Positions 23,521-32,044 of a DNA stretch of 33,688 bases are shown here, piece after piece (positions within the stretch are counted from its first letter, which is position 1; the number at the start of each line of letters is the position of its first letter). This DNA comes from CAYUYM01 sp964449305 (GTDB lineage: Bacteria > Bacteroidota > Ignavibacteria > SZUA-365 > CAYQST01): NCBI GenBank assembly GCA_964449305.1, contig CAYUYM010000014.1, positions 1-33,688 on the forward strand. Direction: 5' to 3'. The position numbers were made by a program, and so were the translations under genes. Below the pieces are notes generated by a model. That model worked only from the letters and a program-made list of their open reading frames with translations, did no database searches and was not told the origin of the DNA.

Positions 23521-24348
23521 ATGAACAAACCGCTTCGAAATGTCGTCATGTCCCGCCTCGCGCTCGTCCTTGTGGTCGCCTACGCGAGCATCATCGTCGC
23601 CTGCGGCGTCAACATCTTCAGCGATGCCGACGATGTGGCGCTGGGGAAGCAGCTCGACGCCGAGATCCGCTCCGACCCGCGGGAGTACCCCATCCTGACC
23701 GGCAAGCCCGAAGTGAAGGCCTACGTCCGTGAGGTGATCAACCGGGTGCTTGCCTCGCCCGAGGTGAAGAAGCGTGGCGTCTACGCCTACGAGCTGGAGA
23801 TCATCAACGACGACAAGACGGTGAACGCGTTCTGCACGCCGGGTGGGTACATCTACGTCTACACGGGTCTGCTCAAGTTTCTCGACAACGAGGCGGCACT
23901 TGCCGGTGTGCTGGGGCATGAGATCGCCCACGCCGAGCTGCGGCACGCAACGAAACGCATCACCGCCGCCTATGGCGTGCAGATCGCGCTCGGCATCGCG
24001 CTCGGGCAGAACCCCGGCATGGTCGAGACGATCGCGGCCAACCTCTTCACGAACCTCGGCTTCCTCGCCAACAGTCGCGACGACGAGATGGAATCCGACA
24101 ACGCGAGCATCCGCTATCTCGCAGGCACCACGTATTACCCGGGTGCCATCAGGTACTTCTTCGAGAAGATCCAGACGAGCGGCAAGACGGCAAACTCCAG
24201 CGATTTCGAGAAGCTCTTCCTCACCCATCCGCCATCGGACGAGCGGCAGAAGAACGTGGAGAACAAGATGCGGGAGGGGAACATCCCGCCGCCGACGGAG
24301 GCGACCATCTTCGCCTCGCGCTATCAGGCATTCAGGAAAAAATTGTAA
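23521..24348 (+). CDS. M48-family zinc metalloprotease lipoprotein
   Basis: 275 residues with a lipoprotein signal (SIIVA-C28), so it is probably anchored in the periplasm. The zinc site is clear: HEIAH (H133, E134, H137) in LGHEIAHAELRH, and the third ligand Glu189 in SRDDEMESD, aligned with the family's SRxxExEAD (here Ser replaces the usual Ala). NAFCTPGGYIYVYTGLL before it and HPPSDER after it are family landmarks. These enzymes (BepA, LoiP, YcaL in E. coli) perform quality control of outer-membrane proteins. It has GGAGA before the ATG. The start ATG is followed by basic residues; an internal ATG ten codons later would also keep the signal. Confidence 0.9.
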   Translation: MNKPLRNVVMSRLALVLVVAYASIIVACGVNIFSDADDVALGKQLDAEIRSDPREYPILTGKPEVKAYVREVINRVLASPEVKKRGVYAYELEIINDDKTVNAFCTPGGYIYVYTGLLKFLDNEAALAGVLGHEIAHAELRHATKRITAAYGVQIALGIALGQNPGMVETIAANLFTNLGFLANSRDDEMESDNASIRYLAGTTYYPGAIRYFFEKIQTSGKTANSSDFEKLFLTHPPSDERQKNVENKMREGNIPPPTEATIFASRYQAFRKKL

Positions 24349-24561
24349 CATTGTGCGATGATCGTCGTGTAATCCTCCTGTCGGCGCCCGGCGACGCAGT
24401 CCATCAGCATCCGCGTCGCCCATCGCATGCCAGACGGCATGGCGCGCAGCGGCAGGCGGCCGCACCATCATCCCGCCACCGGCATCCCGCTCCGCACCTC
24501 GCTCCGGGATGGCGGCAGCAGGTGCATCTCCGGCGTTCCATTCACAACACGATACCATTCC
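24349..24561. other. Gap between the M48 protease and the ABC transporter genes
   Basis: 213 bases. The ABC reading frame is open through most of it, but no start with a ribosome site or conserved content is seen before 24562. A 7-base inverted repeat, CATCCCG (24483-24489) and CGGGATG (24505-24511), may form a leader hairpin. No promoter was recognised. Confidence 0.4.
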
Positions 24562-25716
24562 ATGCTCCACGCCTCCCATCTTCGGAAGGAATTCGCCAAT
24601 GTCCTCGCGGTGGACGACATCTCGTTCACCGTGCATCCGGGACAGGTGTTCGGCCTCATCGGCCCCAACGGCGCGGGAAAATCCACCACCATCAAGATGG
24701 TGATGGACATCCTCCAGCCCGACCGTGGTGAAATCCTCATTGACAAGCACCCCTTCAACGCGACCACGCGCAACATCGTCGGCTATCTGCCGGAGGAGCG
24801 CGGGCTCTACCGCAAATCGAAGCTCATCAACGTGATCCGCTATTTCGGCGGGCTCAAGGGGCTCGACGCCCGGCAGGCCACCGCCGCGGCGATGCCCTGG
24901 CTCGAGCGTTTCTCGCTCAAGGATCATGTGAAGCGCAACGTGGAGGAGCTCTCCAAGGGCAACCAGCAGAAGGTGCAGTTCATCATCTCCGTTCTTCACA
25001 ATCCGCGCCTCCTCGTGCTCGACGAGCTCTTCTCCGGTCTCGATCCCATCAACCAGGCGCTCATGAAGGATGCGCTCCTCGAGTTCAAGAAGGCCAGCAA
25101 GGCCATCATCTTTTCCACGCACATGATGGACCTCGCCGAGCGGATGTGTGACGACATCACGCTCATCAACAAGGGGCGCATCGTGCTCGAGGGCCCGCCG
25201 ATGGACATCAAGAAGCGTTTCGGCCGCAACTCTGTGCGCGTCGAGTTCCAGGGCGATGGATCCTTCATTCCCACACTGCCCGATGTGCAGAAGGCCGACG
25301 TGTTCCAGAACTACGCGGAGATCGAACTGCGGGAGAACGCTCCGACAAACGACCTCGTCTCGCATCTTCTGCCAAAGCTTGAAGTCTCGTCGTTCGCCCG
25401 CATCGAACCGTCGCTGCAATCCATCTTCATCGACACGGTGGGGATGCCGGCGGAAGCGGAGGAGGAGGCTCCCACGAAGATCGCACCGAAGAAGGCGATC
25501 CAGGACAAGCGTGTGAAGCGGGAGTTCACGATGATGATCATCAATGTGCTTCTCGTGGCCATCCTCGTTCCGGTCCTGCTGCGCGACATGAACAACCCCT
25601 TGCCGATCGTTCCCATTCTGATTCTGGCTCCCATCATCAGTGTGGCGAAATTCATCAGGATCAAGAGGAAGGTGGAAAAGGAACTCCTCGCCGCAGAGAA
25701 GGAGGTGCAGTCATGA
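24562..25716 (+). CDS. ABC transporter ATP-binding protein with fused membrane tail (NatA type)
   Basis: 384 residues; the ATG at 24562 starts directly at the nucleotide-binding domain. Walker A GPNGAGKST is at 34-42, the signature is LSKGN (130-134, replacing LSGGQ), Walker B ends LVLDE with catalytic E155, and the switch is His187 (FSTHMM). After Walker B the usual Pro is Leu (DELFSGLDP). Residues about 210-300 form the small C-terminal domain of NatA-like ATPases. Unusually, two hydrophobic segments follow (about 323-341 and 348-363), so the subunit may be membrane-inserted. It overlaps the permease gene by ATGA. The pair resembles sodium or drug exporters NatAB; the substrate is unknown. 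Confidence 0.9.
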   Translation: MLHASHLRKEFANVLAVDDISFTVHPGQVFGLIGPNGAGKSTTIKMVMDILQPDRGEILIDKHPFNATTRNIVGYLPEERGLYRKSKLINVIRYFGGLKGLDARQATAAAMPWLERFSLKDHVKRNVEELSKGNQQKVQFIISVLHNPRLLVLDELFSGLDPINQALMKDALLEFKKASKAIIFSTHMMDLAERMCDDITLINKGRIVLEGPPMDIKKRFGRNSVRVEFQGDGSFIPTLPDVQKADVFQNYAEIELRENAPTNDLVSHLLPKLEVSSFARIEPSLQSIFIDTVGMPAEAEEEAPTKIAPKKAIQDKRVKREFTMMIINVLLVAILVPVLLRDMNNPLPIVPILILAPIISVAKFIRIKRKVEKELLAAEKEVQS

Positions 25717-26957
25717 CACGCAAGACCTTCACCGTTGCCTGGTGGGAATTTGTGGAACGCGTCAAGACCAAGGCGTTCATCATCAGTCTCTTCCTCACAC
25801 CGGGCATCATGGCCCTGTTCATCGTGGTGCCCGCGCTGCTCAAGGACACGATGGCCAAGGAGGAATCCTCACCCATCGCCGTGTACGACGGCACCGGGAT
25901 GCTGCTCGACAGCCTCACCGCCATGCTGGACCGGACCTACATGCTGCCGAGCGGGACACCCGCCTGCCGCTTCATCCCGATCACCGGGCCGGGTGACGAT
26001 GCCATTCGCCAGAGCATGAACGACCTCATCCTGCGCGACTCTGTGGAGGGTGCGCTCTTCATCCCCTCCACCGTGCTCGACGATCGGAAGGTGGAGTATC
26101 GTTCAAAGAACGTGTCCGACATCGAGAAGACGGAGCGCTTCGAGAAGGGCATCTCCGACATCATCAACGAGCGCAAGCTCACACAAGCCGGCCTGGATGC
26201 GAACAAGGTGCGCGAGCTCACGCGGCGGGCCGAGCTGAAGACGGTGCGGGTGACGCAGGAGGGCGAGAAGGAGTCCGGCTTCCTCGAATCCTTCGGCCTG
26301 TCCTACGTGTTCATCATCCTGCTGATGGTGATGATCCTCTCGACCGGGCAGATCCTCGTGCGCAGTCTGGTGGAGGAGAAGAGCAACCGCATCGTGGAGA
26401 TCCTGGTCTCGTCGTGCTCGCCGATGGATCTCATGGTCGGCAAGATCCTGGGGCTGAGCATGCTGGGGCTTGTGCAGGTGGCGCTCTGGTCGGTGACCGG
26501 CATCGTGGTGGTGCTGTCCACCGGCATCACGGGGCTCCCGCTGGAGCATCTCTGGCTCATGGTGGTCTACATGATTCTCGGTTTCCTGCTGTATGCGGCG
26601 GTGTTTGTGATGTTCGGCTGCCTCGTGTCCACCGAGCAGGAGGCACAGCAGGTGACGGGCTACCTGAGCATCCTCATCACGCTGCCGTTTGTGGTGGTGA
26701 TGATCGCGGCACAGAATCCGAACAGCCCCATCCTGGTGGGGGTGTCGATGATCCCCTTCCTCGCGCCATCGATGATGTTGTTCCGCATCCCCATCATCCT
26801 GCCGCCCATGTGGGAGATCGCCGTCAATCTCACGCTTCTTGTCGGCACCACCTTCCTCATCGCCTGGGTGGCGTCACGCATCTTCCGCATGGGCATCCTC
26901 CTCACGGGCAAGCGCCCGAGTCTGGATGAAATCGTGCGGTGGATACGCTCGAAGTAG
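25713..26957 (+). CDS. ABC-2 type exporter permease (NatB type)
   Basis: 414 residues. One membrane helix near the N-terminus (about 22-43, IISLFLTPGIMALFIVVP) is followed by a long extracytoplasmic loop (about 45-190) and then about five helices (SYVFIILLMVMILSTGQILV, LVQVALWSVTGIVVVLSTGI, WLMVVYMILGFLLYAAVFVM, LSILITLPFVVVMIA, LTLLVGTTFLIAWVA). The signature LVEEKSNRIVEILVSSCSP just after the second helix is typical of NatB/YhaP-like ABC-2 permeases. It starts inside the ATPase stop codon (ATGA), so the two subunits are coupled and made in equal amounts. A hairpin 12 bases after the stop ends the unit. Confidence 0.9.
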   Translation: MTRKTFTVAWWEFVERVKTKAFIISLFLTPGIMALFIVVPALLKDTMAKEESSPIAVYDGTGMLLDSLTAMLDRTYMLPSGTPACRFIPITGPGDDAIRQSMNDLILRDSVEGALFIPSTVLDDRKVEYRSKNVSDIEKTERFEKGISDIINERKLTQAGLDANKVRELTRRAELKTVRVTQEGEKESGFLESFGLSYVFIILLMVMILSTGQILVRSLVEEKSNRIVEILVSSCSPMDLMVGKILGLSMLGLVQVALWSVTGIVVVLSTGITGLPLEHLWLMVVYMILGFLLYAAVFVMFGCLVSTEQEAQQVTGYLSILITLPFVVVMIAAQNPNSPILVGVSMIPFLAPSMMLFRIPIILPPMWEIAVNLTLLVGTTFLIAWVASRIFRMGILLTGKRPSLDEIVRWIRSK

Positions 26958-26969
26958 GCCATCGTCATT

Positions 26970-26994
26970 GTGCCTGCCGGGTGGACGGCGGCAC
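26970..26994 (+). terminator. Probable terminator of the ABC exporter genes
   Basis: GTGCC-t-GCCG (26970-26979) pairs with CGGC-GGCAC (26986-26994): nine pairs with one bulged T and a six-base loop, 12 bases after the stop. No T tract follows. Confidence 0.45.
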
Positions 26995-27070
26995 ATCTGT
27001 CTCCCACACGGCCTGTGGTGGAGAACGTTTCGCCACGACGCGTGTCTACCATCCAGTGACGTGCGCACAC

Positions 27071-27086
27071 CCGCCCTGCGGGGCGG
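27071..27086. other. Short GC hairpin before the DUF362-like gene
   Basis: CCGCCC (27071-27076) and GGGCGG (27081-27086) with a TGCG loop lie about 40 bases before the ATG at 27126. It may be a terminator remnant or a leader hairpin. No promoter was recognised nearby. Confidence 0.3.
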
Positions 27087-27125
27087 CAACGGCACAGTGC
27101 TTCTCACCAATGCTGTGAGGCCTTC

Positions 27126-28751
27126 ATGGATCGACGAGCGTTTCTGAAAACCATCGGCGCGTTTGGTGCGGCCAGCGTGCTTCATTCATCGCTGGCACGG
27201 GCACGGGAGGTGACACTCGGGGAGCAGTACTTCAGCCTGCACCCCTTCATCGAGGCGCATCCGGAGGCGGTGTTCATCATGCACACCTCCATCGGCTCCA
27301 AGCTGGATGCCGATGCGAAACGTCAGGCCGGGAGCGATTTCGCTGCATCCGTCTTCACGCTGAGCACCACGACCGGCATTCCGTTCTCGCATCTGATGGC
27401 CGTCAAACCCAACCTCACCTGCACCTCGGGGCTGGCGGACACTGTGGAGAACATGGGCATCCGCACCGACACGGCCTTCATGGAGGGGCTGATCGAGGGG
27501 GTCATCCGCACGGGGTTTCCTGCCGGCAACATCTCCATGCGCGAGGGCAACTGGATGGGCGACGGGTACTGCCCCGACGACAGGCTCATCGGGGGCATGA
27601 TGCAGGTGGCTGAGCGCACGGGAACGCATCTGCTCGACTTCCCGGGCGGCCGCACCATCGATCAACTGCAGTTCGCCTCGCTGGTGGAGGGGCAGGAGGT
27701 GGTGTGGAAGGATGTGCCCGATGGCACCGTGCTGCGGCGCGTGGGGTACCTGTGGCCGTTCAACCTCCAGGACTCCTGGATCCTGAACGTGGCGAAGTTC
27801 AAGACGCACAGCATGGGCATGACCCTGTGCACGAAGAATCTCCAGGGGTCGGTGGTGAGTCCGCTCGTCCGCTTCTGTGAGACGGTGGACAGCATCCTCC
27901 AGCGCACCGGGCCCGAGCGCGTGAATTTCCAGCCCGACGTGGAGGCGCGGATCGATGCGCGGTTTGCCTCCCACACCGCCATCCCGCGCTGGCAGCGGCC
28001 GGGGCGCGGATCCACGGGTGGGTACGGCATGGAGACCTGGGCGCAGCGGACCTGCGATTCGCACTCCGTGATGAACCCGGGCCTCCACGTGATCGAGGGG
28101 CTCTACGGGCGCAACGGCAACGGCTTCCAGTATGGCCCGGGCCCGGGCGGATTGGCGGAAGACTTCCTCTCGAACATCATCGTCTTCGGAAAGAACTCCT
28201 TCCTTGTTGATGTGATCGGAAGCTGGCTGGCCGGGCACGAGCCCGGGAACTTCGGGCTCTTCCACATCGCGAAGGAGCGCGGGCTGATGGCCACCTTCGA
28301 CCCGCACGCCATCCCCGTCTACGCGTGGCGGGATGGCGCGGGCGAGCTCACACCACTCTCGTCCCTCACCCGCACTCCGCTGCTGTGCCCCTACCTGCGC
28401 CGCGATTACGGCGGCATGAACGAGGCGGAGTATCACCTGGTGGACGAACCCTACGAGTACAACACGGATGCGGACACACCACCCGCGGTGGACACCTGCA
28501 TCCTTGGGCAGAACCATGCCAATCCCTTCCGGGGGAGCACCATCATCGACTATTCGCTGCCCCGCGGAGGTCACGTCACCATCGAGGTGTTCGATGCGGT
28601 CGGCCGCAAGGTGGATGTGCTGGTGGATGACTGGCGCGGCCCGGGCTCGCACATGGTGCAGTGGGAGGCATCGCAGCGGCCTTCAGGGATGTATGTGTAC
28701 CGGATGCGTTCGAACGGACATACAAGGACCAGGAACATGGTCGTCAGGTAG
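27126..28751 (+). CDS. DUF362-like protein with Tat signal and T9SS sorting domain
   Basis: 541 residues. The N-terminus is a twin-arginine signal: R3-R4-A-F-L-K, then a mild hydrophobic core and SSLARA. The central part (about 45-400) resembles the DUF362 family, with a strand leading to VKPNLT, then MREGN, an AKFKTHSMGMTLCTKNLQG motif where DUF362 proteins have their conserved K-H-x-x-x-x-T..KN region, and IEGLYGRNGNG. No CxxCxxC ferredoxin site is seen. Residues 466-541 are a type A sorting domain of the type IX system (NPFRGSTIIDYSLP, VFDAVGRKV, PSGMYVYRMRS, ending MVVR), so the protein should cross the outer membrane and be released or anchored outside. The Tat and T9SS combination suggests it folds, perhaps around a cofactor, before export. 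GTGAGG precedes the ATG. DUF362 is a moderate call; both export signals are clear. Confidence 0.85.
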   Translation: MDRRAFLKTIGAFGAASVLHSSLARAREVTLGEQYFSLHPFIEAHPEAVFIMHTSIGSKLDADAKRQAGSDFAASVFTLSTTTGIPFSHLMAVKPNLTCTSGLADTVENMGIRTDTAFMEGLIEGVIRTGFPAGNISMREGNWMGDGYCPDDRLIGGMMQVAERTGTHLLDFPGGRTIDQLQFASLVEGQEVVWKDVPDGTVLRRVGYLWPFNLQDSWILNVAKFKTHSMGMTLCTKNLQGSVVSPLVRFCETVDSILQRTGPERVNFQPDVEARIDARFASHTAIPRWQRPGRGSTGGYGMETWAQRTCDSHSVMNPGLHVIEGLYGRNGNGFQYGPGPGGLAEDFLSNIIVFGKNSFLVDVIGSWLAGHEPGNFGLFHIAKERGLMATFDPHAIPVYAWRDGAGELTPLSSLTRTPLLCPYLRRDYGGMNEAEYHLVDEPYEYNTDADTPPAVDTCILGQNHANPFRGSTIIDYSLPRGGHVTIEVFDAVGRKVDVLVDDWRGPGSHMVQWEASQRPSGMYVYRMRSNGHTRTRNMVVR

Positions 28752-28805
28752 AATGCGTCACGGGGGGCAGTCCAACGAACAGCAGATTTTCCGGCCAACA
28801 GGTCA

Positions 28806-28870
28806 GGCTTTCTGCATGACGAAGGACATCTTCGCATATCCCGTTCACCGGGTCATGCCAAAGTGAAGCC
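28806..28870. terminator. Structured region between convergent genes (bidirectional terminator candidate)
   Basis: GCATGAC (28814-28820) pairs with GTCATGC (28852-28858), extended outside by GGCTT (28806-28810) with AAGCC (28866-28870). A second, competing pairing is ATCTTCGCA (28828-28836) with TGCGAAGAT (28905-28913). The rest of the 197-base gap up to the czcA stop shows only the palindrome GAAGTACTTC (28920-28929). Confidence 0.35.
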
Positions 28871-28948
28871 CTTGCACCTTCCCGTTTGAGGATGCATCCG
28901 AGGTTGCGAAGATACATGGGAAGTACTTCTCACAATCCACCGGGTACG

Positions 28949-31900
28949 TCACTCCGCGATCCTCCTGCCAAACCATACGTGGAGCGTCGGCAGAAGCACC
29001 AGCGTGAGAAAGGTGGAGGTGAAGAGTCCGCCGATCACGACCGTGGCGAGTGGCCGCTGGATTTCCGAACCGGGTCCGTTTGCGAAGAACATCGGGATGA
29101 GGCTGAAGATGGAGATCGTCGCCGTCATGAGCACGGGGCGGAGGCGGTCGATGGTGCCCTGTCGCACGGCCTCGAGCATGGGCAGACCGCTGCGCAGAAG
29201 CTCGTTGATGTGGGAGACGAGCACGACACCATTGAGGACGGCCACGCCGAACAGCACGATGAAGCCGATGGAGGCGGGCACGGAGAGGTACTGGCCGGTG
29301 ATCGCCAGCGCCACCACACCACCGATGAGGGCGAAGGGCAGGTTGGTGATGACGAGCGCGGCGAGGCGCATCGATCGGAAGGTGAGAAAGAGCAGGCCGA
29401 GGATGAGCAGGATGGACACGGGCAGGATCACCGCAAGGCGGGTCATGGCGCGCTCCTGGTTCTCGAACTGACCGCCCCACACGATGAAGGTGCCCGGAGG
29501 GAGCTGCACCGCGTCCCGGATGCGGCGCTTCGCCTCCGCCACGAAGCCACCGATGTCACGACCATCCACGTTGAGCTCGATGCCGATGCGCCGCTGTCCG
29601 TCCTCACGCGACACCTGCACGGGGCCGTCCACCACCGCGATGTCACAGAGCTGGTTGAGGGGGATGTTGGCCCCACCCGGCGTCGGGACGAGGATGTTGC
29701 CGATGGTCTCGACGGAGTTGCGCGCCGACTCGGGGAAGCGGATGCGCACATCGAAGCTCCTGTTCGCCTCGTAGAGCTGTGTGGCGGCCTTGCCGCCGAC
29801 AGCGATCTCAATGATGCGCATGACATCGCCCACGGTGAGGCCGTGGCGGGCGATGCGGTCGCGTTGCACGGTGAGGGACAGGTAGGGCTGTCCGGCCACG
29901 CGTTCCACCACCACGTCGGTGGCGCCCGTGATGCCGGAGACGACGCGGGCGATCTCCGCGGATTTGCGACGGAGCAGATCGAGGTCGTCGCCGAAGAGCT
30001 TGATGATGAGCTGCGCCTTGGTGCCGGCGATGAGTTCGTCGATGCGGCACTGGATGGGCTGGCTGAAGCTCACCACAATGCCGGGGATGGAGGCGAGGCT
30101 GTCACGCATCGCATTGATGATGGCCTCCTTGTCCGTGGAGGTGACCCATTTCTCCCGCGGTTCGAACACGCCCGTGAATCCGGTCTTGTCCACACCGCGC
30201 GCCTCGAGGGCGATGCCGGTCTGCCCGGTGCGGGACACGACGAGGCGGAGCTCGGGAAAGGCCCTGACCTTCCGCTCGATGAGGGCCGTGGTGGCGAGTG
30301 CGCGATCCAGTGAGGTGCCGGGCAGCATCTGGACATCCATGTCGAAGGCGCCCTCGTCCATCACCGGGATGAACTCCGTGCCGAGCTGTGTGGCGAGAAG
30401 GAGCGCGCCGGCGAACACCGCCACGGCGATGCCCGTCACCGTCTTCCGATGCGTGAGCGACCAGTCGAGCTGTGGCGCGACGATGCGTGCGGCGAGCCGG
30501 AGGATGGGGCTGGGCTTCTCGACGCCCGGACGCAGCACGAGCGAGGTAAGGGCGGGGATGATGAAAATGGACAGGAGGAGGGACGACAGGAGTGCCACCG
30601 CCACCGTGAGGGCGAGCGGGGCGAACATCCGCCCTTCGAGACCCTGCAGGGTGATGATGGGGATGAAGGTGACGGCGATGATGAGCTCACCGAAGATGCT
30701 CGGCTTGCGCACCTCCATCACGGCGGTGAGCACGGTGCGGAGGCGGTGACGCGCCTCCCCCGCATCGACGAGATGGCGCTGGACGTTCTCCACCTGGATG
30801 ATGGTGGCATCGATGATCATGCCGATGGAGATGGCGAGGCCGCCGAGTGACATGAGGTTGGCATCGAGTCCCACGATGCGCATGACGATGGCGGTGAGAA
30901 GCAGTGAGAGTGGCAGGGCGAGCAGCACCACGAGTGCGCTGCGCAGGCTCCGCAGCATGACGAGGAGGATGAGCAGCACAAGGATGGCGCCCTCGAGCAG
31001 GGCCCGGTTCACGGTGCCGGTGCTGGCCTCCACGATGTCGGTGCGGTCGTAGTAGGGCGCGATCGTCACCCCGTCCGGCAGGAGGCTGCCGGAGTTGATC
31101 TCCTGCACCTTCTCATGGATGCGTCGCACCACCTCGCGGGCGTTGGCGCCTCGCAGCATCATCACGATACCCCCCACCGCCTCGCGCGTGCCATCGATGA
31201 GCGCCGCACCCTGCCGCACCGCCTCCCCGATGCGGACGTCCGCCACGTCGCGCACCATCACGGGCACGCCGTCGTGGCTTTGCAGCACGATGCTGCCGAT
31301 GTCGTCGGCCGTGCGCAGCAGGCCGATCCCTCGGACGATGAACTGCTCGTCGTGCCGGTCCAGAATGTTGCCACCCACGTTCTCGTTGCCGGCCTCGATG
31401 GCGCGGTACACGTCGTCGACGGTCAGGCCGTACTTCAGGAGCTTGTCCGGAGCCACCTCAACGTGGTACTCCTTCAGATAGCCGCCGAAGGAGTTGATCT
31501 CGTTGACACCGGGAACGGACTTGAGCGCAGGCGCGATGACCCATTCCTGCAGGGTGCGGAGCTCGGCGAGGCGTTGGATGCGTGCCGCCGAATCATCGGG
31601 CAGGGTGCCCTCGAGCGTGTACTGGTAGATCTCGCCCATGGCTGTCGCCACCGGGCCCATTCCGATGTCGACCCCCTTGGGCACGTTCTTCGTCGCCTCC
31701 TCGAGGCGCTGGAACACGAGCTGCCGCGCGAAGTGGAGATCCACATCATCCTCGAAGACGAGAGTCACAACGGCGAGACCGAACTTTGTGGTGGAGCGCA
31801 GCTCTGCCAGCCCGGGCAGCCCGCGCATGGCGTTCTCGATCGGATACGTGACGAAGCGTTCAATCTCCAGCGGGGACAGCCCCGGCGCGTTGCCCACGAT

Positions 31901-32044
31901 CTCCACCTGGATGTTCGTCACATCCGGGAAGGCATCGATGGGCAGTGTGCTCCAGGAGTACAGGCCGGCAGTGATGATGAGCAGCGCGGCGACGATCACC
32001 ATCCCGCGGTTGTGGAGGGTGAGGGAGACGAGGCGTTCAATCAT
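28949..32044 (-). CDS. czcA: Heavy-metal RND efflux pump, CzcA/CusA family
   Basis: 1031 residues, normal for this family. This inner-membrane proton-driven trimer takes metal ions from the periplasm and passes them to the adaptor and outer-membrane channel. The layout is standard: helix 1 (MVIVAALLIITAGLYS), the LPIDAFPDVTNIQVEI motif after it, two periplasmic halves, and twelve helices. Helix 4 reads AISIGMIIDATIIQVEN, with proton-relay D412 and E419; the position six before D412 is Ser406, where CzcA has Asp and CusA has Ala. GTEFIPVMDEG (555-565) and FSQPIQCRIDELIAG (660-674) are conserved blocks; the latter is CzcA-like, and where CusA has a metal-binding Met there is Glu670. The ion is therefore more probably divalent than copper or silver, but this is inference. 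The start overlaps czcB by 8 bases. Confidence 0.92.
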   Translation of the reverse strand: MIERLVSLTLHNRGMVIVAALLIITAGLYSWSTLPIDAFPDVTNIQVEIVGNAPGLSPLEIERFVTYPIENAMRGLPGLAELRSTTKFGLAVVTLVFEDDVDLHFARQLVFQRLEEATKNVPKGVDIGMGPVATAMGEIYQYTLEGTLPDDSAARIQRLAELRTLQEWVIAPALKSVPGVNEINSFGGYLKEYHVEVAPDKLLKYGLTVDDVYRAIEAGNENVGGNILDRHDEQFIVRGIGLLRTADDIGSIVLQSHDGVPVMVRDVADVRIGEAVRQGAALIDGTREAVGGIVMMLRGANAREVVRRIHEKVQEINSGSLLPDGVTIAPYYDRTDIVEASTGTVNRALLEGAILVLLILLVMLRSLRSALVVLLALPLSLLLTAIVMRIVGLDANLMSLGGLAISIGMIIDATIIQVENVQRHLVDAGEARHRLRTVLTAVMEVRKPSIFGELIIAVTFIPIITLQGLEGRMFAPLALTVAVALLSSLLLSIFIIPALTSLVLRPGVEKPSPILRLAARIVAPQLDWSLTHRKTVTGIAVAVFAGALLLATQLGTEFIPVMDEGAFDMDVQMLPGTSLDRALATTALIERKVRAFPELRLVVSRTGQTGIALEARGVDKTGFTGVFEPREKWVTSTDKEAIINAMRDSLASIPGIVVSFSQPIQCRIDELIAGTKAQLIIKLFGDDLDLLRRKSAEIARVVSGITGATDVVVERVAGQPYLSLTVQRDRIARHGLTVGDVMRIIEIAVGGKAATQLYEANRSFDVRIRFPESARNSVETIGNILVPTPGGANIPLNQLCDIAVVDGPVQVSREDGQRRIGIELNVDGRDIGGFVAEAKRRIRDAVQLPPGTFIVWGGQFENQERAMTRLAVILPVSILLILGLLFLTFRSMRLAALVITNLPFALIGGVVALAITGQYLSVPASIGFIVLFGVAVLNGVVLVSHINELLRSGLPMLEAVRQGTIDRLRPVLMTATISIFSLIPMFFANGPGSEIQRPLATVVIGGLFTSTFLTLVLLPTLHVWFGRRIAE

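Noticed and set aside
23356..25419. 687-codon open frame on the minus strand
   Set aside because: It lies opposite the M48 protease and ABC ATPase genes, whose motifs are intact; the product is rich in His, Asp and Arg in the manner of shadow frames.
28886..30313. 475-codon open frame on the plus strand
   Set aside because: Antisense to czcA; composition (Asp, Glu, Gly, His rich) is that of a shadow frame.
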